Below, in pieces: positions 8,340 to 16,781 of a stretch of 64,000 nucleotides of DNA (positions are counted from its first letter, which is position 1; each line of letters starts with the position of its first letter). Below the pieces are notes generated by a model. That model was not told where the DNA came from and made no database searches. It saw nothing but the letters and a program-made list of their open reading frames with translations. The DNA is from an uncultured Bacteroidota bacterium (GTDB lineage: Bacteria; Bacteroidota; Bacteroidia; Bacteroidales; UBA12077). Location: contig CAJXLK010000019.1 in the NCBI GenBank assembly GCA_913055635.1, forward strand, positions 16,565 to 80,564, written 5' to 3'. The translations under genes and the position numbers were made by a program.

Positions 8340-10001
8340 ATGAAATTAAGGTTTTCGATCGGAGCTAAGTTAATCCTGGGCATCGGGGCCATCATTATAG
8401 CCATCCTGGTCAACAGCTATTTAATCAATAATTCCCTTCAGAAAAGCCGAAAGATCAACCAACAAATCACCGAGCTTTACGTGCCTTCAGCCTCCCACCT
8501 GAATGACCTCTACAACCAGATCAACCGGTCGAAATCCCTGATCAAAACCTGGGTGTTCATCGACAAGAAAAAGAACACCCCCGATAAGATTCAGCTTCAA
8601 AAGCTTCACAGCAAGAATTTTCCGGAACTTCACGACAAAATAAGCCAGCTCAGCGACAAATGGGAACCTGAAGAGCGCAAGAAGTATCAGCAAATCCACC
8701 AGGCCATACAAGACACCCTGTTCAGGGAACATCAAAGCATCATGGAGAGCCTCAATGATTTTGAGAGCTATAATGATCCGATGTTGTTGTTTGAGATCAC
8801 CCCGAAGGTGGAGTATGGCGGGGAGATCATTGTTTTAACCGACCGGATCCTGGAACAGATCAGCACATTGCGCAACACGATGCAGGCCAAGGTAGATCAA
8901 TCGAGGGTAGAGATGTCATCGTTGTTCAACCGTTTTGAGCGGTTCATCATGATCCTGGGGATTGCCTTGATTGTCATCTCTTCGGGGATAGCCATTTTGC
9001 TCACCCGCACGACGGTCAAACCCATCAAGAATGTCAAATCCATTTTAACCTCGATGTGTCAGGGCATACTGCCCCGCGAAAAGCTCAAAACGCGCAATGA
9101 TGAGATTGGGGATATGTCGGCGGCGCTGAACGATTTGGTGGAGAGTTTCCGCAAGTTCACCAGTTTTGCCAAGGAGATCGGCAAAGGCAATTATGATGTG
9201 CCCTTCGAGCCCCTCAGCGAGCAGGACGATTTGGGCAATGCCCTCCTGGAGATGCGCGATAACCTGAAGCAGGCTGCCCAGGAGGAAGAAAAGCGCAAGA
9301 AGGAAGATGAACAAAGAAACTGGGCTTCGCAGGGGATCGCCAAGTTTTCTGACCTGCTGCGCCAAAACAACGACAACCTCGAAGAGTTGTCGTACCAGAT
9401 CATTCAGAACCTGGTCCAATACACCCAGGCCAATCAGGGCGGATTATTTATGATCAACGATGAAGACCAGGAGAACCGGATCATTGAACTTAAGGCAGCC
9501 TATGCATACAGCCGGCGCAAGTATATGGATAAGCAGATTGAACCGGGGGTCGGCCTGGTAGGCCGGGCCGTAGAGGAGGGTGAGACCATCTACATGAGTG
9601 ATATCCCGGACGATTACATCAACATCACCAGCGGGCTGGGCGAAGCCACACCTACAAGCCTTTTGATCGTGCCCCTGAAGAACAATGAGGAGATCCACGG
9701 AGTTATCGAGATGGCCTCATTTGAAGAATTTGAGCAATACCAAATCGATTTTGTGGAACGGGTGGCTGAAAACATCGCTTCTACCCTCTCGGCGGTTAAA
9801 ATCAACATCCGTACCAACGAACTGCTGGAAAAATCCCAGCAACAAGCCGAAGAGATGAAATCGCAGGAGGAGGAAATGCGCCAGAACATGGAAGAACTGA
9901 AAACCACCCAGGAAGAGTCGGCCCGGCGCGAAAAGGAGTTGAACCAGAAACTGGAGGATTGTCAGAATAAACTAAACCAGTATATTGAAAAATACGGATA
10001 A
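8340..10001 (+). CDS. HAMP-GAF membrane sensor lacking an output domain
   Basis: 553 residues. A membrane helix (about 11-29) is followed by a helical periplasmic region (30-198, four-helix-bundle style), a second helix (about 200-222) and a HAMP linker (TTVKPIKNVKSILTSM). A second HAMP-like helical pair follows (KLKTRNDEIGDMSAALNDLV), then a GAF domain (about 345-490; QGGLFMINDEDQENRIIELKAAYAYSRRK). The C-terminus is a charged coiled coil (QQAEEMKSQEEEMRQNMEEL) that in relatives connects to a kinase, PP2C or PAS module; here the protein simply stops. It converges on a SiaC-like gene only 8 bases away, suggesting that it signals through protein contact. Confidence 0.82.
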   Translation: MKLRFSIGAKLILGIGAIIIAILVNSYLINNSLQKSRKINQQITELYVPSASHLNDLYNQINRSKSLIKTWVFIDKKKNTPDKIQLQKLHSKNFPELHDKISQLSDKWEPEERKKYQQIHQAIQDTLFREHQSIMESLNDFESYNDPMLLFEITPKVEYGGEIIVLTDRILEQISTLRNTMQAKVDQSRVEMSSLFNRFERFIMILGIALIVISSGIAILLTRTTVKPIKNVKSILTSMCQGILPREKLKTRNDEIGDMSAALNDLVESFRKFTSFAKEIGKGNYDVPFEPLSEQDDLGNALLEMRDNLKQAAQEEEKRKKEDEQRNWASQGIAKFSDLLRQNNDNLEELSYQIIQNLVQYTQANQGGLFMINDEDQENRIIELKAAYAYSRRKYMDKQIEPGVGLVGRAVEEGETIYMSDIPDDYINITSGLGEATPTSLLIVPLKNNEEIHGVIEMASFEEFEQYQIDFVERVAENIASTLSAVKINIRTNELLEKSQQQAEEMKSQEEEMRQNMEELKTTQEESARREKELNQKLEDCQNKLNQYIEKYG

Positions 10002-10009
10002 CCCGGGCT

Positions 10010-10390
10010 TTATACTTCCATCTCAACCATACGGAAGGGCACACCGATCATGGACTGATAATGCTTGCCCAGTTCATAAACACTCTCATCATCGGCCTCG
10101 TAATACCAATCAATTTGAGCCGAATAGCCTTCCTGATACTTCTCTTCGAGCACCTGAAAAAATTCCAGTATAAACTTGGAAGCCCCGCTGTTGATATATT
10201 CCAGTTCAATATTGACCTGGGTATGGCTGCAGGGGTTCTTGAAATAACTGAACACCCACTCCACCACATCGGCAAAAAAATGTTCCGGATTTTCCGGGAT
10301 GGCCCTGCCGGACATGGTCAACACGCCGGTCTTTGCATCGAATTTGACACCGGGAGTTTTGATGGTCTCTTCGATGAATAAATTATCCAT
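10010..10390 (-). CDS. SiaC-like regulatory protein (DUF1987)
   Basis: 126 residues from ATG 10390 (MDNLFIEETIKTPGVKFD), which matches the usual family start. GTG 10414 would overlap the stop of the upstream permease and add 8 residues. Family hallmarks are TPGVKFDAKTGVLTMSGRAIPENPEHFF and the strand IELEYINSGASKFILEFF. In Pseudomonas, SiaC is a partner-switch protein (phosphorylated by SiaB, dephosphorylated by SiaA) that activates the diguanylate cyclase SiaD. No cyclase or SiaB-like kinase is visible here. Its neighbours are a HAMP-GAF sensor and an ABC permease. Confidence 0.82.
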   Translation of the reverse strand: MDNLFIEETIKTPGVKFDAKTGVLTMSGRAIPENPEHFFADVVEWVFSYFKNPCSHTQVNIELEYINSGASKFILEFFQVLEEKYQEGYSAQIDWYYEADDESVYELGKHYQSMIGVPFRMVEMEV

Positions 10391-10410
10391 AGGGCAAATA
10401 TAATGATTTT

Positions 10411-11649
10411 TCACTCATATCGAAGCGATGTGATGGGGTCGACTTGAGAAGCCTTCACTGCGGGGAGCAACCCGCTAAGCAGACCCACCACCAGGCAAAG
10501 CAGCACCCCGCTGATGATCCACACCCAGGGCACAATAAAGGCACTGCCGGTGATGGCCGATACCAGGTTGCCCACCAAAATCCCCAGGATGATCCCCAGG
10601 AGGCCCCCCATTTGACCGATAAAAACCGATTCGAACAGGAATTGCTGACGGATAAGCCCTGATTTGGCGCCAATGGCCTTGCGCACACCTATCTCTCTTG
10701 TTCGCTCAGTCACGGAGACCAGCATGATGTTCATCAGTCCGACGGAGGCCCCAAACAGGGTAATCACGCCAATGATGGTGGCAGCAAGGGTGACATAGCG
10801 CAGGTTTTCCATCATCAGATTAATCAGATTGTCACTGGTTTCAATGGTAAAATTATCGGGATCACGGATGCGCAGCCCCCGGATAACCCGAAACAGGCCC
10901 CTGGCCTGACTAACGGCCATATCCATCAGCCGGGGCTCATTGGGCAGGGCTGTGATGCGAAAATGCATGTTGGGCCGGGCAAAGTATTGGCGCACATTGC
11001 TCAGGGGCAACAGACAAATCTTATCGCTTCCCGAACCAAATCCCGAACCTTTCTCCCTGAGGATGCCAATCACCTTATACTTGCCACTGCCCACGGTAAT
11101 TACCTTGCCTTCCCCCTGCACCCCCGGTTCAAAAAGCTCCCCGGCAAGATGGCTGCCGATAATGGCCACATGGGCATTGGTATTGATCTCATTGGCCGAA
11201 AAATTCCGCCCCCGGGCCAACTCATACCCCGAATTCATTAAGTAAAACTGATCGCTCCCCATAACTGTGATGTTGGGGTTGGTCTTGACTGAACCATACT
11301 TGACAGTGGCCGTGCCTGAGGCATTGTAGGAAACTGAAACCCGCGCAGGAAAATCATACTCCTGGCTGAACTCCATGGCCTGACGGTAACTGATCACCGG
11401 ATTCGACGTTTCCCCCCGGCCCCCTCTCCTCACCATCTGGCGATTGGTAATGGTAAAGGTGTTGGCCCCCATGATGGTGAACTGATTTTCCAGTGACCCC
11501 TTAATGGCATCAATGGCCGTTAATATGCCCACCAGGGCCATAATCCCAAAGGCAATGATAAATACCGTTAAGACCGTCCGCAGTTTATTGGACTTGACAG
11601 CATTTACCGATATCCTGAGGTTTTCCCTTAGTAATACCCCATACTTCAT
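10411..11649 (-). CDS. MacB-type ABC transporter permease
   Basis: 412 residues with the MacB architecture. An N-terminal helix (LRTVLTVFIIAFGIMALVGI) leads into a large periplasmic domain (about 50-270). Three C-terminal helices make up the FtsX domain (YVTLAATIIGVITLFGASVGLMNIMLVSVTERTREIGVRKAIGA). Such permeases form mechanotransmission ABC transporters for lipoproteins, peptides or envelope stress. No ATPase gene lies beside it, so its partner must be elsewhere. The 3' end overlaps the possible GTG start of the SiaC-like gene. Confidence 0.9.
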   Translation of the reverse strand: MKYGVLLRENLRISVNAVKSNKLRTVLTVFIIAFGIMALVGILTAIDAIKGSLENQFTIMGANTFTITNRQMVRRGGRGETSNPVISYRQAMEFSQEYDFPARVSVSYNASGTATVKYGSVKTNPNITVMGSDQFYLMNSGYELARGRNFSANEINTNAHVAIIGSHLAGELFEPGVQGEGKVITVGSGKYKVIGILREKGSGFGSGSDKICLLPLSNVRQYFARPNMHFRITALPNEPRLMDMAVSQARGLFRVIRGLRIRDPDNFTIETSDNLINLMMENLRYVTLAATIIGVITLFGASVGLMNIMLVSVTERTREIGVRKAIGAKSGLIRQQFLFESVFIGQMGGLLGIILGILVGNLVSAITGSAFIVPWVWIISGVLLCLVVGLLSGLLPAVKASQVDPITSLRYE

Positions 11650-12037
11650 TGGTATAAAGGGTTATTAAAGTTCTTGACTATATTCTGAAAATAATTGACT
11701 CTACAGTTTGTATAATAATTATCAATGAACCATTGAAATAATAATAGCTCTTATCTGCCACAACCAAACATCTGGAATTTAACCAGGTTTTCATCCACCT
11801 GGGATTGCACCATCATTTATTTTTTGTTGGCGCGCTCCCGACGGAATCCGCTTGTTTTATACATCGCCTTATTGTGTAAGTCATTGCATGCGGGATTCAT
11901 GCGCCACTGTTTTAGGGATAATGTTGCGAGAACCTGTTAATAATATTGATGTTAAATATACTATTTTTTAAATTTACATAATGATTTTTATCTTTTAACC
12001 AAGAAGCCAGCAAAATTCTAATTAAAATTTAAAATTT
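11650..12037. repeat. Intergenic region with hairpin element copy D
   Basis: This 388-base gap separates the divergent MacB-type permease and AMMECR1 genes. At 11829-11905 it holds a hairpin: GGCGC (11829-11833) pairs with GCGCC (11901-11905), and GAATCCGC (11844-11851) pairs with GCGGGATTC (11890-11898) with one bulge. The loop CCTTATTGTGTAAGTCATTG matches the loop of the copy at 7008. TATCTTTT at 11989-11996 is a near-consensus -7 element 42 bases before AMMECR1. The rest is AT-rich with no gene. Confidence 0.6.
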
Positions 12038-12571
12038 ATGTTTGAGCCCAACACCGTGTATGCTAAAATCGCTTATGATGCTATTTTGCTTTACTTAAAA
12101 ACCGGCAAAAAACTTTTCAGACAAGCAGATCAGATTCCCCCGGCTTTAAAACTCAAACTTTCTTGCTATGTATCATTATATAGCGGCAATCAACTGCGGG
12201 CATGCATAGGAAATCCACAACCCAAATGTGAACACCTCTACAATGAAATCATCGAAAACGCAGTAGCAGCGGCCTTTGACAATGACCAGACCGAACCCTT
12301 AAAAGAAGCAGAATTGAACAATATCAGCATTGTAGTGGACGTTATCTCGGAGCCCAGGCCGGTAAAAGATCGATCGCTTTTAAAGCCCGGCAAGCATGGG
12401 GTTATGCTCGAAGATGAGCAGGGCAAATTTTCCGTTTTGCTGCCCAATCAGGATGGCATTGATTCAGTGGATCAACAACTGGAAAAAGCCCGTGCGCAAG
12501 CCGGCATTGACCAGGAAAAACCGGTCGATCAACTCAAGATATACAGTTTTACCACAACCAGTTACCAGTAA
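12038..12571 (+). CDS. amrA: AMMECR1-domain protein (AmmeMemoRadiSam system protein A)
   Basis: 177 residues. The AMMECR1 signature LRACIGN is at 53-59 (usual form LRGCIG) and the later family segment ISIVVDVISEPRPV is present. The fold is a conserved alpha/beta domain found from archaea to humans with no proven enzyme activity. Here it begins a four-gene plus-strand cluster with acylphosphatase, a radical SAM enzyme and a Memo protein, the conserved AmmeMemoRadiSam grouping. The trio was proposed by comparative genomics to carry out an unknown modification. Confidence 0.9.
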   Translation: MFEPNTVYAKIAYDAILLYLKTGKKLFRQADQIPPALKLKLSCYVSLYSGNQLRACIGNPQPKCEHLYNEIIENAVAAAFDNDQTEPLKEAELNNISIVVDVISEPRPVKDRSLLKPGKHGVMLEDEQGKFSVLLPNQDGIDSVDQQLEKARAQAGIDQEKPVDQLKIYSFTTTSYQ

Positions 12572-12585
12572 AATGCAGTGGAGGT

Positions 12586-12855
12586 ATGAAGCAGGCATTG
12601 TCGATCACCATAAGCGGAAGGGTACAGGGGGTAGGATTCCGCTTCAGCGCTGTGAATAAAGCCCAGGCGTTGGGACTGAAAGGATTTGTCAAAAACAACA
12701 GGGATGGAACTGTTTACATTGAAGCAGAAGGACCCCCGGAAAACCTCCAGGAGTTGGTGCAATGGTGCTGGCAGGGTCCGCCTTCGGCACGGGTTGAACA
12801 TGTCAGCCACCAGGAAATTCCGGTAAGAGATTACGCCCGCTTCGGGGTAAAATAA
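12586..12855 (+). CDS. acyP: Acylphosphatase
   Basis: 89 residues, the normal family size. Both signatures are present: SGRVQGVGFRFS near the start (catalytic Arg of VGFR) and GFVKNNRDGTVYIEAEG with the catalytic Asn. It hydrolyses acyl-phosphates such as carbamoyl or acetyl phosphate. It sits 14 bases after AMMECR1 and 11 before the radical SAM gene, so it appears to be part of the AmmeMemoRadiSam operon here. An acyl-phosphate intermediate in that system is only an inference. Confidence 0.92.
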   Translation: MKQALSITISGRVQGVGFRFSAVNKAQALGLKGFVKNNRDGTVYIEAEGPPENLQELVQWCWQGPPSARVEHVSHQEIPVRDYARFGVK

Positions 12856-12866
12856 GCGCCTTTGTT

Positions 12867-13871
12867 ATGAAAGAAGCCTCATATTATGTAGCATTAAAGG
12901 ATCAAAAAGTCAGATGTGAACTATGTCCCCATAATTGCATCATAAAAGAAGGGAAATTAGGAATATGCGGGGTCCGCAAAAACACCTCAGGCAAGCTTTA
13001 CAGCCTTAATTACGGGGTCGTTACGGGCCTGGGCTTTGATCCGATTGAAAAGAAGCCCCTCTACCATTACTATCCCGGAAGAAATATTTTGTCGCTGGGG
13101 AGCCTGGGTTGCAACATGAAGTGTTTTTTTTGTCAGAACTGGCAAATCTCCCAGGTCAATGAAGGGGATTTACCGAGGAACCCCACCCATCAGCCGCAAG
13201 ACATAGTCCAGATGGCCACCAACCGCTCCGACAACCTGGGGGTGGCTTATACTTACAATGAACCGGCCATCTACTATGAATTCATGCTGGATATTGCCAG
13301 AGCGATCAAAAAGCAGGGGCTTAAGAACGTGATGGTGACCAATGGCTACATCCATCAAAAACCCCTGGCCGAACTGCTGCCTTACATGGATGCTTTCAGC
13401 GTCGACCTGAAGGGTTTTACGGAAGAATTTTACCGCAAACATACCGCTTCAGGCCTTCAACCCATCGTTGAGGCCATTGAACAGATAAGCCGCAGCGGTG
13501 CTTTCATGGAGCTGACCAACCTGGTGATTCCGGGGCTGAACGATCAAATTGGCAAGTACGAAGAGATGCTCTCCTGGATCCGGGATCATATCGGGGAGAA
13601 GACCGTTTTGCACATCTCCCGGTATTACCCCAGCTACAAATCCAGTATCGGGCCTACATCGGTATCCAAGCTGAAAGAGCTATATACCCTGGCCACCCAG
13701 TATCTGGATTATGTGTACCTGGGCAATGTGATGTTGGAGGCTGGCAGCAATACTTATTGTGACGGCTGCGGGCAGTTGTTGGTAAAGAGAAATGGCTATT
13801 ATACCCGGACCCCGGGCTTGGACGAATCAGGAAGTTGCACCCAATGTGGAAACAAAGTGTTCATACGCTAA
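12867..13871 (+). CDS. amrS: AmmeMemoRadiSam system radical SAM enzyme
   Basis: 334 residues. The radical SAM 4Fe-4S motif CxxxCxxC is at Cys82, Cys86 and Cys89 (GCNMKCFFCQNW). The N-terminus carries further cysteines (CELCPHNC, ICGV; 18-34) in the arrangement seen in glycyl-radical-activase-like proteins. The C-terminus ends in a zinc-ribbon-like pair CDGCG and CTQCG. The family is the radical SAM partner of AMMECR1 and Memo. Its substrate is unknown; nucleotide or protein modification has been suggested. It is transcribed 5 bases ahead of the Memo gene. Confidence 0.92.
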   Translation: MKEASYYVALKDQKVRCELCPHNCIIKEGKLGICGVRKNTSGKLYSLNYGVVTGLGFDPIEKKPLYHYYPGRNILSLGSLGCNMKCFFCQNWQISQVNEGDLPRNPTHQPQDIVQMATNRSDNLGVAYTYNEPAIYYEFMLDIARAIKKQGLKNVMVTNGYIHQKPLAELLPYMDAFSVDLKGFTEEFYRKHTASGLQPIVEAIEQISRSGAFMELTNLVIPGLNDQIGKYEEMLSWIRDHIGEKTVLHISRYYPSYKSSIGPTSVSKLKELYTLATQYLDYVYLGNVMLEAGSNTYCDGCGQLLVKRNGYYTRTPGLDESGSCTQCGNKVFIR

Positions 13872-13875
13872 ATAA

Positions 13876-14718
13876 ATGACCATGAGCAACATACGCAAAC
13901 CAGCAGTAGCCGGTCAGTTTTATCCCGAAGACCCTGCGGAACTCAAAGCCCTGCTGACAGAGATATATAAAAAGGAAAAGCCCGATATTGACCTGGACCT
14001 GGCTGATCAAAATATTATCGGGGGGATATCCCCCCATGCCGGGTATATGTTTTCCGCCTACCAGGCGGTACATCTTTTTCAGATCATTGGCCATTACCAC
14101 AAACCTTTTGACACGGTTTTCATCATCAACCCCAATCATTCCGGCATGGGCCATCAGATGGCCTATGACGCCAGCGATTACTGGCAAAGCCCGCTGGGTA
14201 AAGTGGAAATCGACGGTGATTTTGCCCGTTTCCTGGAGCTGCCGGTATCGGCAAACGAGCAAAAAAGGGAACATGCCGGTGAAGTGATGGTACCTCTTTT
14301 GCAACATTTCCTGAATTATGAGTTCAAGATTGCCCCGGTCACCATCACCCGGCAAACCCACAGCAACGCCTTATGGCTTGCCCGGGCCATCCATCAGGCC
14401 AACCAGCAGCTCAACAAAAACATCCTGCTGGTGGCATCTTCCGATTTTTCCCATTTTGAACCCCCTCAGGTAGGCCGCGAGAAAGACCGCTACGTACTGG
14501 ATAAGATCGAAGCCATGGATGCCCCGGGCGTTGAACATGTGATTCACGAAAAACACATCTCGGTATGTGGGTACGGCCCCATCATGACCTTGATCGAATA
14601 TGCCGGTATGGTGGCCGACAAACCTCAAACGCGCATCCTTAAAAAAGGGTGCTCGGGCGATGTGATTCCCTCTGATGAAGTGGTCGATTACGTATCGATG
14701 CTCTTCTATGGTACCTGA
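13876..14718 (+). CDS. amrB: Memo-family protein (AmmeMemoRadiSam system protein B)
   Basis: 280 residues. Conserved Memo segments are present: RKPAVAGQFYPEDP at the start, SPHAGYMFSA (52-61), NPNHSG (85-90) and SDFSHFEP. Memo is related in fold to LigB-type non-haem iron dioxygenases. The conserved His residues seen here fit metal binding, which supports a redox role beside the radical SAM enzyme. An earlier in-frame ATG only two codons before (MTMS) is used; MSNIRKP is the alternative start. Confidence 0.92.
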   Translation: MTMSNIRKPAVAGQFYPEDPAELKALLTEIYKKEKPDIDLDLADQNIIGGISPHAGYMFSAYQAVHLFQIIGHYHKPFDTVFIINPNHSGMGHQMAYDASDYWQSPLGKVEIDGDFARFLELPVSANEQKREHAGEVMVPLLQHFLNYEFKIAPVTITRQTHSNALWLARAIHQANQQLNKNILLVASSDFSHFEPPQVGREKDRYVLDKIEAMDAPGVEHVIHEKHISVCGYGPIMTLIEYAGMVADKPQTRILKKGCSGDVIPSDEVVDYVSMLFYGT

Positions 14719-14835
14719 AACCATGGGATATAAAAGATGGGGTTCAGGTGAAAAGGAAACCCGCACTGGTTTGGGCCGGGGTGGTCGTGAAAAAAGCAAT
14801 GTGATGCCGCTCATCCCTTTGAACTGAATCAAACG

Positions 14836-15135
14836 ATGCGCCAGGAAATTATTCAATGGCTCGAAAACCACCTGCATCCCTGTTTATTTAAGCAAACCAC
14901 AGGGATTGAATGTTTGGGCTGTGGCTTTCAGCGCTCACTGATCGCCCTTTTGAAGGGAAATATTTGGAAAAGCCTGGTGCTCTACCCCGGTCTGATCCCA
15001 ATGTTCATCCTTTTTGGGGTGCTTATCCTGCATTTGATCTTCCATTTCAAAAAAGGGGCATTGGTGTTGAAATATCTGTTCATTGGAGAGGCCGCTATTA
15101 TTGTGATCCACTATATAATAAAAATCACCCTTTAA
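14836..15135 (+). CDS. DUF2752 small membrane protein
   Basis: 99 residues with two membrane helices (about 47-68 and 76-96). The DUF2752 hallmark is an N-terminal Cys pair in TGIECLGCGFQRS (Cys26, Cys29) before the first helix. The function is unknown. It is followed 12 bases later by another small membrane protein gene, a pairing often seen in Bacteroidota. Confidence 0.82.
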   Translation: MRQEIIQWLENHLHPCLFKQTTGIECLGCGFQRSLIALLKGNIWKSLVLYPGLIPMFILFGVLILHLIFHFKKGALVLKYLFIGEAAIIVIHYIIKITL

Positions 15136-15147
15136 AACCAAACAACC

Positions 15148-15555
15148 ATGGAAAATCAAAACACAGCTCAACAAAGCAGTCAGGGGCAACAGCCCGCTGA
15201 AGGCGAAAAGCTCATGCTTCCCAATTCCACGGCCATCCTGGTTTTGGGCATCACCTCGATTGTTGGTGTGCTATGCACTCAGGGGGTGTTGGGCATCGTT
15301 TTGGGCATCATCGGCATCGTTTTGTCGGTTTCGCCCCTGAAACAATACAAAGAAAACCCGGGGCTTTATACGGAAAACTCCATCAAAAATCTGAAAGCCG
15401 GGCGCATATGCTCAATCATTGGTGTAAGCCTTGGAGGTGCCTTTTTCCTGCTGATCGTTTTGGTGCTGATTTTTCTGCTGGCAGGGGGCATATTGGCCAC
15501 TCTTCCCTTCCTGGAAGAATTGTCCCCGCAAATCATCACTTTTCTGCCGTTTTAG
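15148..15555 (+). CDS. DUF4190-like small membrane protein
   Basis: 135 residues. A polar Gln-rich N-terminus (1-22) precedes LPNSTAILVLGITSIVGVL and two further hydrophobic segments (about 25-60 and 85-118). The repeated GIVLGIIGIVLS resembles CCC-motif or DUF4190 membrane proteins of Bacteroidota, but only one Cys (VLCTQG) remains where the motif has several. It is probably co-transcribed with the DUF2752 gene and ends just before a strong terminator. The function is unknown. Confidence 0.75.
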   Translation: MENQNTAQQSSQGQQPAEGEKLMLPNSTAILVLGITSIVGVLCTQGVLGIVLGIIGIVLSVSPLKQYKENPGLYTENSIKNLKAGRICSIIGVSLGGAFFLLIVLVLIFLLAGGILATLPFLEELSPQIITFLPF

Positions 15556-15585
15556 GCCACCAACAATTTTTCACGAAGGATGTGT

Positions 15586-15619
15586 CAGGCTGCTTCCATG
15601 GGGGGAAGCAGCCTGTTTT
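15586..15619 (+). terminator. Rho-independent terminator after the DUF2752/DUF4190 pair
   Basis: CAGGCTGCTTCC pairs with GGAAGCAGCCTG over 12 bases and is followed by TTTTC. Confidence 0.85.
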
Positions 15620-15653
15620 CGGTTATCCCTGGAATGAAAATTGCCCCGGAAAA

Positions 15654-15684
15654 TTGGTCTTCAACCGGCGGCCTTTTATCTTTG
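15654..15684 (+). promoter_or_regulatory. Consensus Bacteroidota promoter for acyl-CoA reductase/miaA
   Basis: TTG at 15654-15656 (-33) is spaced 20 bases from TATCTTTG at 15677-15684 (-7), a full match to TTG-N19-21-TAnnTTTG, 21 bases before the start codon. Confidence 0.75.
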
Positions 15685-15704
15685 CCGGGTAAAGATCACC
15701 TGCT

Positions 15705-16781
15705 ATGAATTTACAACAGCGCATAAAAGCTTTTGACAGGCTGGGTCAGCTTCTGCGGGCCTTTACCGCTGAATACCATCGCCAGGGCACCCACCGGGAT
15801 TCCCGGCTGAGTTGGCTGCATGAGAAGGTAAGACAGGCAAACGAGCAGAATCCGTGGTTTACGGAGCATCACATCCTGACCGCCCTCCGCTCGATCGGGG
15901 CACAGCTCAGCCAGAACCAGCTGGAGCGATGGACGCAGGGATACGCCCAACTGAAACAACCCAATTACCCTTCCCAGGTGATCGGGGTGGTAGCGGCCGG
16001 CAATATTCCCCTGGTGGGCTTTCATGATTTTTTGTCCGTGCTGATGGCCGGCCATACCTACCAGGGCAAACTCTCCTCGCGCGATAAAATATTGCCCGAG
16101 GCCCTGGCCCGCCTGCTCGGGGATATCGAACCGGGTTTTAACAAACACATTGATCTGAGAGAAGATCAACTGCACGATTTCGACGCCATCATTGCCACCG
16201 GCAGCAACAACACCTCCCGCTATTTCCATTACTATTTCGGCAAATACCCCCATATTATACGGCATAACCGCAACGGGGCCGCCGTTTTAACCGGCGGGGA
16301 ATCAAACGAGCAGCTGAAAAAACTGGCCGACGATATCCTCCTCTTCTTTGGACTGGGCTGCCGGAACATATCCAAACTATATGTTCCTGAGTCATTTGAG
16401 ATGGAACGAATAATGAACAACCTGGAGCATTACCGCCACATCACTGATAATTCCAAATACGCCAACAATTATGACTATCAGAAATCGGTTTTCCTGATCA
16501 ATCAAATGCCCCATTATGATACGGGATTTTTGCTGCTTAAAGAAGATCAGCGGCTTGCTTCGCCCCTTGCCACCCTTCATTTTGAAAGATACCGCCGCCT
16601 CGCTCAGGTAAAACAGAGCCTGGCAGGGCAACAGGATCAAATACAGTGCATTGTAAGTGTGAGCGATGAATTTCCCCGGGCCGTTGCACCCGGGCAGGCG
16701 CAATACCCCAAACTCTGGGAATACGCCGACGGCATCGACACCCTTGCATTTTTAACCGGCTTAAAGACCCCCCGTTCATGA
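15705..16781 (+). CDS. LuxC-like acyl-CoA reductase
   Basis: 358 residues resembling the Bacteroidota acyl-CoA reductase (LuxC) family, an aldehyde-dehydrogenase-fold enzyme that reduces acyl-CoA or acyl esters to aldehydes. Recognisable parts are VIGVVAAGNIPLVGFHDFLSVLMAGH (about 90-116), SNNTSRYFHYYFGKYPHIIRHNRNGAAVLTG and the candidate catalytic Cys in FGLGCRNISKLYVPE (about 216-230). It has its own consensus promoter and overlaps miaA by four bases. No fatty-aldehyde partner lies nearby, so the substrate is unknown. Confidence 0.82.
   Translation: MNLQQRIKAFDRLGQLLRAFTAEYHRQGTHRDSRLSWLHEKVRQANEQNPWFTEHHILTALRSIGAQLSQNQLERWTQGYAQLKQPNYPSQVIGVVAAGNIPLVGFHDFLSVLMAGHTYQGKLSSRDKILPEALARLLGDIEPGFNKHIDLREDQLHDFDAIIATGSNNTSRYFHYYFGKYPHIIRHNRNGAAVLTGGESNEQLKKLADDILLFFGLGCRNISKLYVPESFEMERIMNNLEHYRHITDNSKYANNYDYQKSVFLINQMPHYDTGFLLLKEDQRLASPLATLHFERYRRLAQVKQSLAGQQDQIQCIVSVSDEFPRAVAPGQAQYPKLWEYADGIDTLAFLTGLKTPRS

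Noticed and set aside
14713..14749. Terminator after the Memo gene
   Set aside because: A 9-base-pair stem (ACCTGAA..CC/GGTTCAGGT) exists but is followed by GAAAAGG, with no U run, and it overlaps the Memo stop codon.
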